From positions 310,001 through 374,000 of the forward strand of contig DATEMU010000003.1 in assembly GCA_035275405.1 (NCBI GenBank): 64,000 nucleotides of DNA, written 5' to 3'. The notes below the pieces were generated by a model. It was not told the DNA's origin, did no database searches, and was given only the letters and a program-made list of their open reading frames with translations. Of this stretch, positions 8,381 to 17,297 are shown one piece after another. Positions within the stretch are counted from its first letter, which is position 1. Each line of letters opens with the position of its first letter. Source of the stretch: Phycisphaerae bacterium. Lineage in GTDB: Bacteria > Planctomycetota > Phycisphaerae > UBA1845 > UTPLA1. A program made the translations under genes and the position numbers.

Positions 8381-8956
8381 ATGACTATGAAAGCAAAAGC
8401 CAGTAGGCTGGCCTCGGCTTTCTGGGGCGAACTCTCTCCCTCTGAGCACATGGTGCAGATCTATGACGCAGATGCTACATTTCTGGATTCACTGGAAGGT
8501 TTTGTCTGCGGTGGGCTATGCGGCGGCGAAGGTGTAATCGTTATCGCAACAGCTGCGCATCGTACCGCGTTGGCGGATCGGCTGGAATTGCGCTGCATCG
8601 ACGTCAACGCGGCCGCCGACCGCGACCAGTATCTCACGTTGGACGCCGACGAAGCGCTGGCCAAGTTCATGCTCGACGAGTGGCCCGACGAGCTGCGTTT
8701 CCAGGAGATGATGGGCGATTTGCTTGGGCGCGCCGGGCGCGGCGGGCGGCGAGTGCGGGCATTCGGCGAAATGGTGGCCCGTCTGTGGGCCAACGGTCAG
8801 TGCGGCGCGACGGTGCGACTGGAGCACCTTTGGCAAGACTTGTGCCAGAGGCGCGGTTTCAGCCTGTTTTGCGCCTACCCGAGGGTTGGGTTCACGCAGT
8901 CTGCGGACGCCGGAATGCGCGAAGTGCTGGCGGCCCACTCTCGCTACATTGCCTAG
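8381..8956 (+). CDS. MEDS (DcmR-type sensory) domain protein
   Basis: The 191-residue protein matches the MEDS domain: SEHMVQIYDAD near the N-terminus, FVCGGLCGGEGVIVIATAAHR, the middle segment with FMLDEWPDELRF, and RVRAFGEMVARLW followed by RLEHLWQDL. MEDS domains (first noted in methanogens and in the dichloromethane regulator DcmR) have an altered RecA-like fold without the usual ATPase residues and act as ligand-sensing modules. The gene lies 15 bases before a PAS hybrid kinase, so it is presumably the partner or an accessory sensor of that kinase, an arrangement often seen for MEDS proteins. A second ATG lies six bases after the first and could be the true start. Confidence 0.82.
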   Translation: MTMKAKASRLASAFWGELSPSEHMVQIYDADATFLDSLEGFVCGGLCGGEGVIVIATAAHRTALADRLELRCIDVNAAADRDQYLTLDADEALAKFMLDEWPDELRFQEMMGDLLGRAGRGGRRVRAFGEMVARLWANGQCGATVRLEHLWQDLCQRRGFSLFCAYPRVGFTQSADAGMREVLAAHSRYIA

Positions 8957-8971
8957 CGAACGACAGCAACA

Positions 8972-10939
8972 ATGCCAGGCGACCAAGCTAATCCTACGGA
9001 TAATCGCTATTCGGCGGTTGAAGCGCGCGCCAGACTTGCCGCCATCGTCGACTCCTCCGACGATGCCATTATCAGCAAGAATCTCGATGGCGTCATCACC
9101 AGTTGGAACGGCAGCGCCGAGCGGCTCTTCGGGTACTGTGCCGCGGAAGCCATCGGCCAATCGATCACCCTGATCATTCCTCCGGAACGACTCAATGAAG
9201 AAGCGGAATTCATTGAACTGCTCAGGCGCGGCGAGCGCATTGCGCACTTCGAGACGGAACGTATGAGAAAGGACGGCTCACGGGTGGATATTTCGCTGAG
9301 CATCTCGCCAATAAAGGATGAGGATGGCCGAGTAGTCGGAGCGGCAAAGGTCGCCCGCGACATCACCGGGCGCAAGCTTGCGGAGCAGCGTCTACGTATC
9401 AGTGAAGCACGGCTCCGCGCACTGCTCGCGCTGGTCACCGATGTGCCGTGGACCCGGGATGAGATTGGCGCATTCATCGAGCCGAATTTGAAGTGGGAGG
9501 CATACACGGGCCAAAGATGGGATGAGTATCGCGGCTTCGGCTGGGTCCAAGCGCTGCACCCGGATGACCGAGATCTCTTACTGAAAGTGTGGCAGCGCGC
9601 TTGCGCGGAGCGCAACATCTACGAAGCCAGCGGACGCCTCTGGCACGCGCCCACAGAGCAATATCGTTACTTTATCGAGCGTGCCACCCCAGTGCTCAAT
9701 GCCGATGGATCGATTATGGAGTGGGTTGGCGCAAACATTGATACCGAGGACCAGACGCGGGCAGAACTGAAAATCTATTCGCTTCTGACGCAACTGAAGC
9801 TTGCTGACCGCCGCAAGGATGAGTTTTTGGCAACCTTGTCCCACGAGCTGCGTGGGCCGCTGGCTCCGTTGCGGCACTCGCTCGAAATCCTGAAGCGCAA
9901 GGAAGGCGATTTCGACCTGCTCCGCCAGTCCATCGCTGCGATGGACCGGCAGTTAAAGCAACTGATGCGGCTGGTCGACGACCTGCTCGATGTGAGCCGA
10001 ATCACGCGCGGTAAGGTGGAGCTGCGCAAGGAGCGCGTATTGTTGGCATCATCGATCCAGTGCGCTATCGAGGCATGCCAGCCGTTGATCGAAGACCTCA
10101 AGCACGAGTTGGCTATCTCGTTGCCGCCCGAGCCTATATGGGTCGAGGCCGATGCGGCAAGGCTGATACAGATCGTCGGAAACCTGCTCACCAACGCCTG
10201 TAAGTACACAAAGACGCATGGCCGCATCTCGGTTGCGGCCGAGAGGCAGGGCAGCGACGTGCTGGTAAAAGTGTGCGACAACGGCATCGGCATCCCGCCC
10301 GACAAGCTCGACTGTGTGTTCGATATGTTCGCACAGATCGAGACGGCGCGGGAATGGTCGCAGGGTGGACTGGGCATCGGCCTGATGCTGGTGAAACGAT
10401 TGATCGAAATGCACGGAGGATCGGTCGAGGCTCGGAGCGATGGCCCAGGGAAGGGGGCCGAATTCCGCGTCCGCCTTCCAGTCCTGATCGGAGCGACTGC
10501 ACCCAAGCCATCCTCGCCATCGGCGGCGCGAGCGCCTTCTCGCGGGCACCGCGTTCTCGTAGTCGACGATAATCGCGACTGTGTCGCCTCCTTGGCCACG
10601 CTCCTTAAGCTTGAGGGCAACGAAGCGCGTGTCGCGCATGACGGCGAAGAGGCTCTGGCGGAGTCGGAGTCATTCCGCCCTGATGTTGTCCTTCTCGACA
10701 TTGGCCTGCCGAGGCTCAATGGACACGAAGTCTGTCGTCGCATCCGCCAGCAGTCATGGGGCAAAAAAATTACGCTCGTAGCGCTAACTGGCTGGGGCCA
10801 GCCAGAGGATCGCGAAAGGTCTGCCGAGGCGGGGTTCGACCATCACCTTGTGAAGCCGGTGGACGTTGACGCCCTGCTGACGCTCATTTCGGAGCCGAGG
10901 CAAGGGAGAGGCAATCCCCAAAATCAGGCTCAGCACTAG
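8972..10939 (+). CDS. PAS-domain hybrid sensor histidine kinase with C-terminal receiver
   Basis: The 655-residue protein contains a PAS domain (about 18-140, with DGVITSWNGSAERLFGY), a second PAS/PAC domain (about 145-265), a HisKA helix with SHELRGPLAPL (phospho-acceptor His291), a HATPase domain with NLLTNACKYT, DNGIGI (from residue 436) and GGLGIGL, and a receiver domain (about 525-645) with VVDDN, the phospho-acceptor Asp576 in LLDIGLPRLNG, and the Lys in HLVKPVD. No membrane segment is seen, so it is a cytoplasmic sensor. It is adjacent to the MEDS gene and probably in one operon. No DNA-binding output follows; the phosphate probably passes to an unlinked partner, or the receiver regulates the kinase itself. 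Confidence 0.92.
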   Translation: MPGDQANPTDNRYSAVEARARLAAIVDSSDDAIISKNLDGVITSWNGSAERLFGYCAAEAIGQSITLIIPPERLNEEAEFIELLRRGERIAHFETERMRKDGSRVDISLSISPIKDEDGRVVGAAKVARDITGRKLAEQRLRISEARLRALLALVTDVPWTRDEIGAFIEPNLKWEAYTGQRWDEYRGFGWVQALHPDDRDLLLKVWQRACAERNIYEASGRLWHAPTEQYRYFIERATPVLNADGSIMEWVGANIDTEDQTRAELKIYSLLTQLKLADRRKDEFLATLSHELRGPLAPLRHSLEILKRKEGDFDLLRQSIAAMDRQLKQLMRLVDDLLDVSRITRGKVELRKERVLLASSIQCAIEACQPLIEDLKHELAISLPPEPIWVEADAARLIQIVGNLLTNACKYTKTHGRISVAAERQGSDVLVKVCDNGIGIPPDKLDCVFDMFAQIETAREWSQGGLGIGLMLVKRLIEMHGGSVEARSDGPGKGAEFRVRLPVLIGATAPKPSSPSAARAPSRGHRVLVVDDNRDCVASLATLLKLEGNEARVAHDGEEALAESESFRPDVVLLDIGLPRLNGHEVCRRIRQQSWGKKITLVALTGWGQPEDRERSAEAGFDHHLVKPVDVDALLTLISEPRQGRGNPQNQAQH

Positions 10940-11517
10940 GACCCCGTCTTGCCTTAGCCGTACCATCGCTCGGCGCACCGATCGCACTGTGCCAGGAGGC
11001 GATAAGCAGAAGCAAGCTGACGACCTCCGGCAAGCGGCTAAAAAATTGAGCAACTAAGAGCCGGCTGTTGACCGCAATGACGGACCGCTTGTCGTGTTCT
11101 CAGGAAGGTGGCCCAATGGACTTGCTCTTGGACGATTTTCCCAAGGTCCACGACCGCAGACGGAGCGAGCCCCGTTAACGGCATGGTTTTGATTGCCCTT
11201 TCGAAGTACAGGACACCTTTGACTAACGAGTCATCGTCCTCGGCGACTGGGATAGCCATGTCAAATCATCTTTACCGTTCTACCGACTCCGTTTGAACGA
11301 GAAATTAACGAAATCGATAATTGATGAGGAGCAGCGAAAAAGGAAGTCCCGACAAGATGCGTGAAAAACGAATGGAATAACCCCTATAAGCCTTGGTAGC
11401 GTGGGCCGGGTTTCAATCGCGCGGTTGGACCCCTGAACGAAGAGGGGAGCTTCGCCGAATTTGACGGCCTCGCCTCATTCGCGGAGCTTAATTCGCTGTT
11501 TCGGTGAGCAGGCAGCG
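10940..11517 (+). other. Gene-free stretch between the hybrid kinase and accA
   Basis: About 580 bases between two convergent genes. The only frames are short (for example 11038-11259 on the minus strand, 73 residues, and 11108-11296 on the plus strand, 62 residues). Neither has a clear ribosome binding site or a recognisable motif. No clear terminator hairpin with a T-run was found. I see nothing that can be named. Confidence 0.5.
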
Positions 11518-12615
11518 CTAGGCCGTGGCCGCGATGCGGGCGGTCTCCACCACCGTCGCGGCGCGCCGCGTCGTGAGGGCCGTTTCGCGAGCACGCACCT
11601 TTGCGGCGGCGGAGGTCGCGCCCTCCACAGTGAAGAAGGAGCCGAGTTCGCGCAGGCGCTTGTAACGCCGCTTCAGCAGCGTTTCCGTGCGAACGCGCTT
11701 CAGGTCGCGAAGCGTATCGGTGATGTATTTTTCCAGCGTCGCCGCGGCGGCCGCAGGATCCCGATGGGCCCCGCCGAGCGGCTCCTTGAGGACTTCATCG
11801 ACGAGCTTGAGCTTCTTAAGATCCTTGGCCGTGAACTTCAGGGCCTTGGCGGCCGTGCGGGCATGCTCCGCGGACTTCCAGAGGATCGCCGCGCAGCCTT
11901 CGGGAGAGATCACGGAATAATACGCGTGCTCGAACATCGCGATGGTGTCGCCGACGCCGATGCCCAGGGCCCCGCCGGAGCCGCCTTCGCCGATGACGAC
12001 GCAGACAATGGGCGTCTTGAGCCGCGACATTTCGAGGAGGTTGACGGCGATCGCCTGGGCGATGCCGCGCTCTTCCGCGCCGATGCCGGGGTAGGCGCCG
12101 GCGGTGTCGATCAAACAAACGACGGGCAGGCCGTACTTCTCGGCGAGTTTCATCTTGAGCAGGGCCTTGCGATAGCCCTCAGGGTGGGCCATGCCGAAGC
12201 AGTTCTCGAGGCGCTCCTTGGTGTCCTTGCCCTTGTTGTGGCCGACGAACATGCACTTGAAGTTGCCGATGCGGCCGAAGCCCGTGATGATCGCCTTGTC
12301 GTCGCGGAAGTTTCGGTCGCCGTGCAGCTCGCAGAAGTCGCGGACCATCATGCCGAGGTAATCCGGCACAAGCGGCCGCTTGGGGTGGCGGGCGACCTGG
12401 ACCGTCTCCCAGGCGTCAAGCTTGGAATAGATCTTTCGTCGGGCCGCGAGGAGTTCGGAGCGGATGTTGCGGATTTCGCCGCTCATATCCCGGCCGGTGG
12501 CGGCCTGGGCGGTCTCCATCTCCTCCATCTGTTTTTCCATCCGTACAAGGGGCATCTCAAAGGGCAGGTATGCCCCGCCGTTGAGGCCTGCAGACGCACT
12601 CGTCGTCGTACTCAT
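11518..12615 (-). CDS. accA: Acetyl-CoA carboxylase carboxyltransferase subunit alpha
   Basis: The 365-residue protein matches AccA: an N-terminal helical region with ARRKIYSKLDAWETVQVARH, LHGDRNFRDDKAIITGFG, GHNKGKDTKERLENCFGM, PEGYRKALLKMKLAEK, IDTAGAYPGIGAEERG, VIGEGGSGGALGIGVGD and YYSVISPEGCAAILWK. With AccD it moves the carboxyl group from biotin carboxyl carrier protein to acetyl-CoA, the committed step of fatty acid synthesis. It is somewhat longer than E. coli AccA (319) because of an Ala/Thr-rich C-terminal tail and an N-terminal extension. accD is not next to it. A consensus promoter lies about 350 bases upstream, leaving a long untranslated leader. Confidence 0.95.
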   Translation of the reverse strand: MSTTTSASAGLNGGAYLPFEMPLVRMEKQMEEMETAQAATGRDMSGEIRNIRSELLAARRKIYSKLDAWETVQVARHPKRPLVPDYLGMMVRDFCELHGDRNFRDDKAIITGFGRIGNFKCMFVGHNKGKDTKERLENCFGMAHPEGYRKALLKMKLAEKYGLPVVCLIDTAGAYPGIGAEERGIAQAIAVNLLEMSRLKTPIVCVVIGEGGSGGALGIGVGDTIAMFEHAYYSVISPEGCAAILWKSAEHARTAAKALKFTAKDLKKLKLVDEVLKEPLGGAHRDPAAAAATLEKYITDTLRDLKRVRTETLLKRRYKRLRELGSFFTVEGATSAAAKVRARETALTTRRAATVVETARIAATA

Positions 12616-13019
12616 TTAGAATCCTCAAAGAGCCCAGCCACCAACGCGAGAAAGGTCTAGCCTTACCGCAATTGAGCCATAAGGTTGTGGCCAGCAGCCG
12701 TCTTTCCGGACCGAGCTACTCAAGGGCACTCCTTGCCACCACTGCGCCGGTTTCCGCGCTGAACCCGGCATGAGCCCGTCCAGATTGTCGATTCACCCAC
12801 GTAACAGCCGGACATCCTTTGTACCGGCGGGACCGTGGGGGGTCCCAACAGGTCTATCAGGGTAGCCAATCCATGGAATATCGACAAGTAGGAATTGACC
12901 CCATCAGCAAGGAAGGCTAAGCTCGGCGGCCTGGCGGGAGCGAGGAAACGGCTGTAAACTAGCATAGAACATAAAGTTAGCACTGTCAACGGCGGGGTGC
13001 CGTAGAATCGAGAAACATT
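12616..13019. other. Divergent accA-purL intergenic region
   Basis: About 400 bases between accA (minus) and purL (plus). It holds the accA promoter (12961-12989) and a leader of roughly 340 nucleotides. A frame at 12720-12989 on the minus strand starts inside the -35 box and has no recognisable content, so I do not call it. No riboswitch class was recognised. Confidence 0.5.
12961..12989 (-). promoter_or_regulatory. Consensus sigma-70-type promoter toward accA
   Basis: On the minus strand TTGACA (12984-12989) and TATGCT (12961-12966) are separated by exactly 17 bases. Transcription would start near 12954, giving accA a 5' leader of about 340 nucleotides. Confidence 0.65.
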
Positions 13020-15989
13020 TTGGGACTATGGCGGTTCCAGATTGAGCCGGCTTCGGGGCAACCCGACCCTCTGGGTCGGCAAGTCTTGCAGACCCTATCG
13101 GATTTTGGGGTTCGGTCGGTTTCGCAGGTACGAACGGCCCGCTTGTTCGTGATCGACCTGTCGGTCGAAGGGACGGCGGACGAGCGGAAGCTCGCCGTCC
13201 GGGTGGCGACGGAGCTCCTGGCGGACCCCGTGGCGGAGATCTGGTCCTCTCGGCGCCAGGAGGAATCGGACACGGGTCAAACGGACGGGTCGCTTGCGGT
13301 CGAGGTTCATTTCAAACCGGGGGTGATGGATACCGTCGCGCAGTCCACGATGCTGGCACTAAGGGACATGGGGGTGCGGGCGGAGAGTGTGCGGACGGGA
13401 CGGCGGTACGAGTTGTCGCCGATCCCGAGCGACGCCGACCTGCGGAAGATACCGCGGCTGCTGGGCAACGACTGCATCGAGGATGTGGTAATCGGGACGC
13501 GGGCGATCGAGCCGCCGCCGGAGCCGCCGCGCTATCAGTTTTCACTGCGCAGCGTCTCACTCCGTGATTTGGATGAGGCCGCCTTGGAGAGGCTCAGCCG
13601 GCAGGGGCATCTGTTCCTGTCCTTGGAGGAGATGCGGGCGGTTCAGGAACACTATCGGGGGTTGGGTCGCGATCCGACGGATTTGGAGCTGGAGACAATC
13701 GCCCAGACATGGTCGGAGCACTGCGTACACAAGACGCTCAAGAGCGCAATCGTGTATCGCGGGGCGCCGATGCCTGAATTAAACGCCGAAACGCCGAAGC
13801 ACCAAAGCGCCAAATCAGATGAAGTTGAAATTCGATACGGCAATTTGCTCAAGGATACGATCGCGCGGGCGACGGACGAGTTGATGCGCGAGGGGCGGGG
13901 GCCGCGATGTTTGTCCGTGTTCAAGGACAATGCCGGCATCATCGATTTCGACGGCGAATTTGGCATCGCGTTCAAGGTTGAGACTCACAACCACCCTTCG
14001 GCCATCGAACCGTACGGCGGGGCGGCGACGGGCGTTGGCGGCGTGATTCGCGATGTGCTGGGTTGCGGGCTGGGGGCGCAGCCGATCGCCAATACCGACG
14101 TGTTCTGCGTCGCGCCGCCGGATTGGCCGGTGGACAGTGTTCCCAGGGGCATAATCCATCCGCGTACCGTGCTCAAGGGCGTCGTCGCGGGCGTGCGCGA
14201 TTACGGCAATCGCATGGGCATCCCGACCGTCAACGGCGCGGTGCATTTCGACGCGCGCTACCTTGGCAATCCGCTGGTGTTTTGTGGGTGCGTGGGACTT
14301 ATTCCTATCGATCGGATTGAGAAGAAAGTGCGGCCGGGCGATGCGATCGTCGTGATGGGCGGGCGAACGGGTCGCGATGGGATACACGGGGCCACGTTCA
14401 GCAGCGCGGAGTTGACCGACACACACGAGGATGAGTTTGCGCACGCCGTACAGATCGGCAGCGCGATTGAAGAGAAGAAGGTGCTCGACGTCGTCCTGCT
14501 GGCGCGGGATTTCAGAGAATCGGGCGGAGTACGGAGGTGCCTATTCTCGGCCATCACAGATTGCGGCGCGGGGGGCCTTTCGTCGGCGATCGGGGAGATG
14601 GCGGCGGAAACCGGGTCGGAGGTCGATCTCGAAGATGTCCCACTCAAGTACGCCGGATTGCGCTACGACGAGATTTGGATCTCCGAGTCACAGGAGCGGA
14701 TGGTGCTCTCCGTCCCGCAGGAGAACGTGGGGGCGCTGCTCGCGCTGGCCAGGGGCGAAGACGTCGAAGCGACGGTCATCGGAACGTTTACTGACAGCGG
14801 GCGGCTGGTGACTCGTTACGAAGGGTGGCAGGTCGGCGATATCGATCTGCACTTCCTGCACGAGGGCCTACCCAAGACGGAGCGCATTGCGGAGTGGCGG
14901 CCCTCGCCGGGCACCGCGCGAACCCCTGCCTCACAGCCGACTGATATCGTCGCCGAGTTGAAGAAGCGGTTGGCCTCGCCCACAACGGCGTCCAAGCATT
15001 GGATCATCCGGCAGTACGATCACGAAGTTCGCGGGCGCACGGTAATCCGGCCGCTCGTCGGCCCAGGTGAGGGACCCTCGGATGCGGCGGTCATCCGGCC
15101 GCGACTGGACAGCCCGCGCGGCATCGCCATCGGCTGCGGCCTCGCGCCGCAGTTGGCAGACGGCGATCCCTATTGGATGGCTGTTGCGGCAATCGACGAG
15201 GCCCTGCGCAACGTGGTGTGCGTGGGCGGCGACCCGTCGCGGACCGCAATCCTCGATAACTTCTGCTGGCCGCGAGTGGACGACCCGCGCAACCTCGGCG
15301 CGATGGTCCGCGCCTGCCAGGCGTGCTACGACGTGGCCAAGGCGTACGGGTTGCCGTTTATCAGTGGGAAGGATTCGCTGAACAACGAATTCGCGCTGGA
15401 CGCTGGCGACGTGGAAAGCGTCCGCGCGGCGATGAAGATGGTGGGCACGGCCCACCCTACCGAAGCGATTCGCGGCGGTCGGTTGGCGATTCCCTATACA
15501 CTGCTCATTTCCGCCGTATCGCTTATCGACGACGTGGCGAACTGCGTCACGATGGATTTGAAGCAGGAGAACTCCCAGCTTTTCCTGATTGGAATTCCTG
15601 CGTTTGACCCTGCTCGAACGATTCAAGCCCATCGTGCCGTTGCGCGCTTAGACTGCGAGGGCATCGTGACCGCAGTACACGATGTCAGCGATGGGGGAGT
15701 CCTGGCGGCAGTCGCGGAGATGTGCATGGCGGCGAATCGAGGGGCGACGCTGCGGCTCCTGATGGGAATCGGCTGGTTCGATGAAGGGTCGGGGTGGTAC
15801 GTCGTTGAGGCGGCGGCCAATGCAGGCGAATCGCTGAGGCGAATTTGCGGCGACGTACCGCTTCAGCGGCTCGGTGATGTCAGTGCGGATCAGCCCCCGA
15901 AGATCAGGGTTCAATCTGACGGTCATGGCGAACAGGTCGTGGCCCTATCGGACCTGCGAAGTAGCTGGCAGTCGCCGCTGAATTGGTAG
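13020..15989 (+). CDS. purL: Phosphoribosylformylglycinamidine synthase, PurL fused to two N-terminal PurS-like repeats
   Basis: The 989-residue product carries out the ATP-dependent amidation of FGAR to FGAM in purine synthesis. Residues about 1-80 (DPLGRQVLQTLSDFGV, ELLADPVAEIW) and about 92-165 (FKPGVMDTVAQSTMLALRD, VRTGRRYEL) each resemble a PurS subunit. The PurL core starts near 180: TWSEHCVHKTL, KVETHNHPSAIEPYGGA, ATGVGGVIRDVLGCG, and in the second half FISGKDSLNNEF and AVHDVSDGGVLAA. There is no C-terminal glutaminase, so a separate PurQ is needed. The start is a TTG at 13020; an in-frame stop at 12978 limits extension and no good Shine-Dalgarno is seen, so the start is approximate. 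A short repeat-derived insert lies at 13780-13816. Confidence 0.93.
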   Translation: MGLWRFQIEPASGQPDPLGRQVLQTLSDFGVRSVSQVRTARLFVIDLSVEGTADERKLAVRVATELLADPVAEIWSSRRQEESDTGQTDGSLAVEVHFKPGVMDTVAQSTMLALRDMGVRAESVRTGRRYELSPIPSDADLRKIPRLLGNDCIEDVVIGTRAIEPPPEPPRYQFSLRSVSLRDLDEAALERLSRQGHLFLSLEEMRAVQEHYRGLGRDPTDLELETIAQTWSEHCVHKTLKSAIVYRGAPMPELNAETPKHQSAKSDEVEIRYGNLLKDTIARATDELMREGRGPRCLSVFKDNAGIIDFDGEFGIAFKVETHNHPSAIEPYGGAATGVGGVIRDVLGCGLGAQPIANTDVFCVAPPDWPVDSVPRGIIHPRTVLKGVVAGVRDYGNRMGIPTVNGAVHFDARYLGNPLVFCGCVGLIPIDRIEKKVRPGDAIVVMGGRTGRDGIHGATFSSAELTDTHEDEFAHAVQIGSAIEEKKVLDVVLLARDFRESGGVRRCLFSAITDCGAGGLSSAIGEMAAETGSEVDLEDVPLKYAGLRYDEIWISESQERMVLSVPQENVGALLALARGEDVEATVIGTFTDSGRLVTRYEGWQVGDIDLHFLHEGLPKTERIAEWRPSPGTARTPASQPTDIVAELKKRLASPTTASKHWIIRQYDHEVRGRTVIRPLVGPGEGPSDAAVIRPRLDSPRGIAIGCGLAPQLADGDPYWMAVAAIDEALRNVVCVGGDPSRTAILDNFCWPRVDDPRNLGAMVRACQACYDVAKAYGLPFISGKDSLNNEFALDAGDVESVRAAMKMVGTAHPTEAIRGGRLAIPYTLLISAVSLIDDVANCVTMDLKQENSQLFLIGIPAFDPARTIQAHRAVARLDCEGIVTAVHDVSDGGVLAAVAEMCMAANRGATLRLLMGIGWFDEGSGWYVVEAAANAGESLRRICGDVPLQRLGDVSADQPPKIRVQSDGHGEQVVALSDLRSSWQSPLNW
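13780..13816 (+). repeat. Low-complexity 'acgccgaa/agcgccaaa' repeat inside purL
   Basis: The stretch repeats a unit of about nine bases (cgccgaaa, cgccgaag, caccaaag, cgccaaat) and encodes LNAETPKHQSAKS, a segment lying between two normal PurL blocks. It keeps the reading frame. Confidence 0.6.
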
Positions 15990-16086
15990 CCATATTTGGT
16001 CCGCTTCAGGCGGCGTTGCGACGAGTGTACGCCAATGCCATTCACCAAGGCGGCGAAAAGCGGTATCATAGAGGCGGAGACGAACC

Positions 16087-17274
16087 ATGAGCCGCGTGAA
16101 CACCACTCTTTTTGGCAAGACCGGTCACGCCGGGTGCCGCGTCGTTGTGACGGGGCAGGTCGGCGTGGAGAAGAAGGCGTTTCTCGAACAGGTCGTCCAG
16201 ATTGCCGAGCGCAAGGGGCATCGCCTGACGCTCTGCAACGTCGGCGACATGATGTACAAGGAGGCGCCGGACGTCGTGCGGGGGCGGATTCTCGATCTGC
16301 CGCGGACGCGTCTCAACACCCTCCGCCGGGCGGTATTCAAGGATATCCTCTCCACCGCGGAGAAGACCGAGAACGTCATCGTCAATACGCACGCCACGTT
16401 TCGCTGGAAGCACGGTCTCTTCGAGGCCTTCGACTTCGATCACATGTCGTCTTTCAACGCCGATCTTTATGTGACGCTGGTGGACAATCTCGACGCCGTT
16501 CACGAGCGGCTCCTCCGCGATCACGACATCATCCATACCCTCAAGGACATCATGGTCTGGCGCGAGGAGGAGATCCTCGCGACAGAGATTCTGGCGCACA
16601 GCATCGGCGGTCACGGCCGGTATTACGTCCTGGCCCGCGGTCACGGCGCGGGGACGGCCGAGTCGCTCGTGCGGCTCATGTTTGAGACGGAAACCAAGAA
16701 GATCTACCCCAGCTTCCCCATGTCGCACGTCATGGACATGCCCGAGACGCTGGCGGAGATTGACGGCTTCCGCGACAGCCTCGCCGAGCATTTCATCTGC
16801 TTCGATCCTGGCGACCTGGACGAAAAGCGGCTGTTGTTCGAAGCGGCCGAGGCCACGAAGCGCGGCGAACAGTCCATCACGCTGGACGTCAACGGCCGAA
16901 AAGTCCCGTTCAACGTGACGGACGTCTCGAGCGTCGCGCGGGACATCGACAGCCAGATTTACGCCCGCGATTTCAAGCTGATCGACCAGTCGGACATGAT
17001 CGTGAGCTACATCCCCGAAACGCCGAGCGGCTTCCCCGGTCTGTCCTCCGGCGTCGAGCGCGAGCTTCAGCACGCCTGGGAAGGCACAAAGGAAGTCTAC
17101 GTCATCTGGCGGCCGAAAAAGGATCCCTCGCCCTTCGTGACCGAGACGGCCACGCGGGTCTTCACGACCGTGGAACAACTCTTCAAGCACTTCCAGTCCA
17201 AGGGCTACCTGGGCGACTATCAGCTCAACCTGCTGCGCTCCGCCGCGCCGAAGGATCGCGGTCGGTTCGGGTAG
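16087..17274 (+). CDS. Adenylate-kinase-like P-loop protein with C-terminal nucleoside-deoxyribosyltransferase-like domain
   Basis: The 395-residue protein starts with a strand and a degenerate Walker A loop, VVVTGQVGVEKKAF (about 18-32; the usual GK[ST] is EKK). The region to about 200 has kinase-like features (VIVNTHATFRWKHGLFEAFD, ADLYVTLVDNLDAV, ILAHSIGGHGRYYVLARGHG). The C-terminal third (about 290-380) has KLIDQSDMIVSYIPE, LSSGVERELQHAW, KEVYVIWRPKKDPSPF, resembling the nucleoside 2-deoxyribosyltransferase/TIR-related Rossmann fold, with the candidate catalytic Glu in GVEREL. This suggests nucleotide handling, but no reaction can be assigned. A GGCGGAG lies ahead of the ATG. It follows purL by about 100 bases on the same strand and may be cotranscribed. 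Confidence 0.65.
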   Translation: MSRVNTTLFGKTGHAGCRVVVTGQVGVEKKAFLEQVVQIAERKGHRLTLCNVGDMMYKEAPDVVRGRILDLPRTRLNTLRRAVFKDILSTAEKTENVIVNTHATFRWKHGLFEAFDFDHMSSFNADLYVTLVDNLDAVHERLLRDHDIIHTLKDIMVWREEEILATEILAHSIGGHGRYYVLARGHGAGTAESLVRLMFETETKKIYPSFPMSHVMDMPETLAEIDGFRDSLAEHFICFDPGDLDEKRLLFEAAEATKRGEQSITLDVNGRKVPFNVTDVSSVARDIDSQIYARDFKLIDQSDMIVSYIPETPSGFPGLSSGVERELQHAWEGTKEVYVIWRPKKDPSPFVTETATRVFTTVEQLFKHFQSKGYLGDYQLNLLRSAAPKDRGRFG

Positions 17275-17297
17275 CAAACGAGCCTGGTACCAATCCG

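Noticed and set aside
11038..11259. A 73-residue minus-strand frame after the hybrid kinase
   Set aside because: No ribosome site, no motif and no supporting context.
12616..12760. SRP or RNase P RNA in the accA leader
   Set aside because: A GGTCCGGAAAG stretch recalls the SRP core, but the GGAAGCAGC part and flanking helices are missing, and the RNase P core is also absent.
12720..12989. An 89-residue minus-strand frame upstream of accA
   Set aside because: Its start codon is part of the -35 box of the accA promoter, and the first codons lie upstream of the transcription start.
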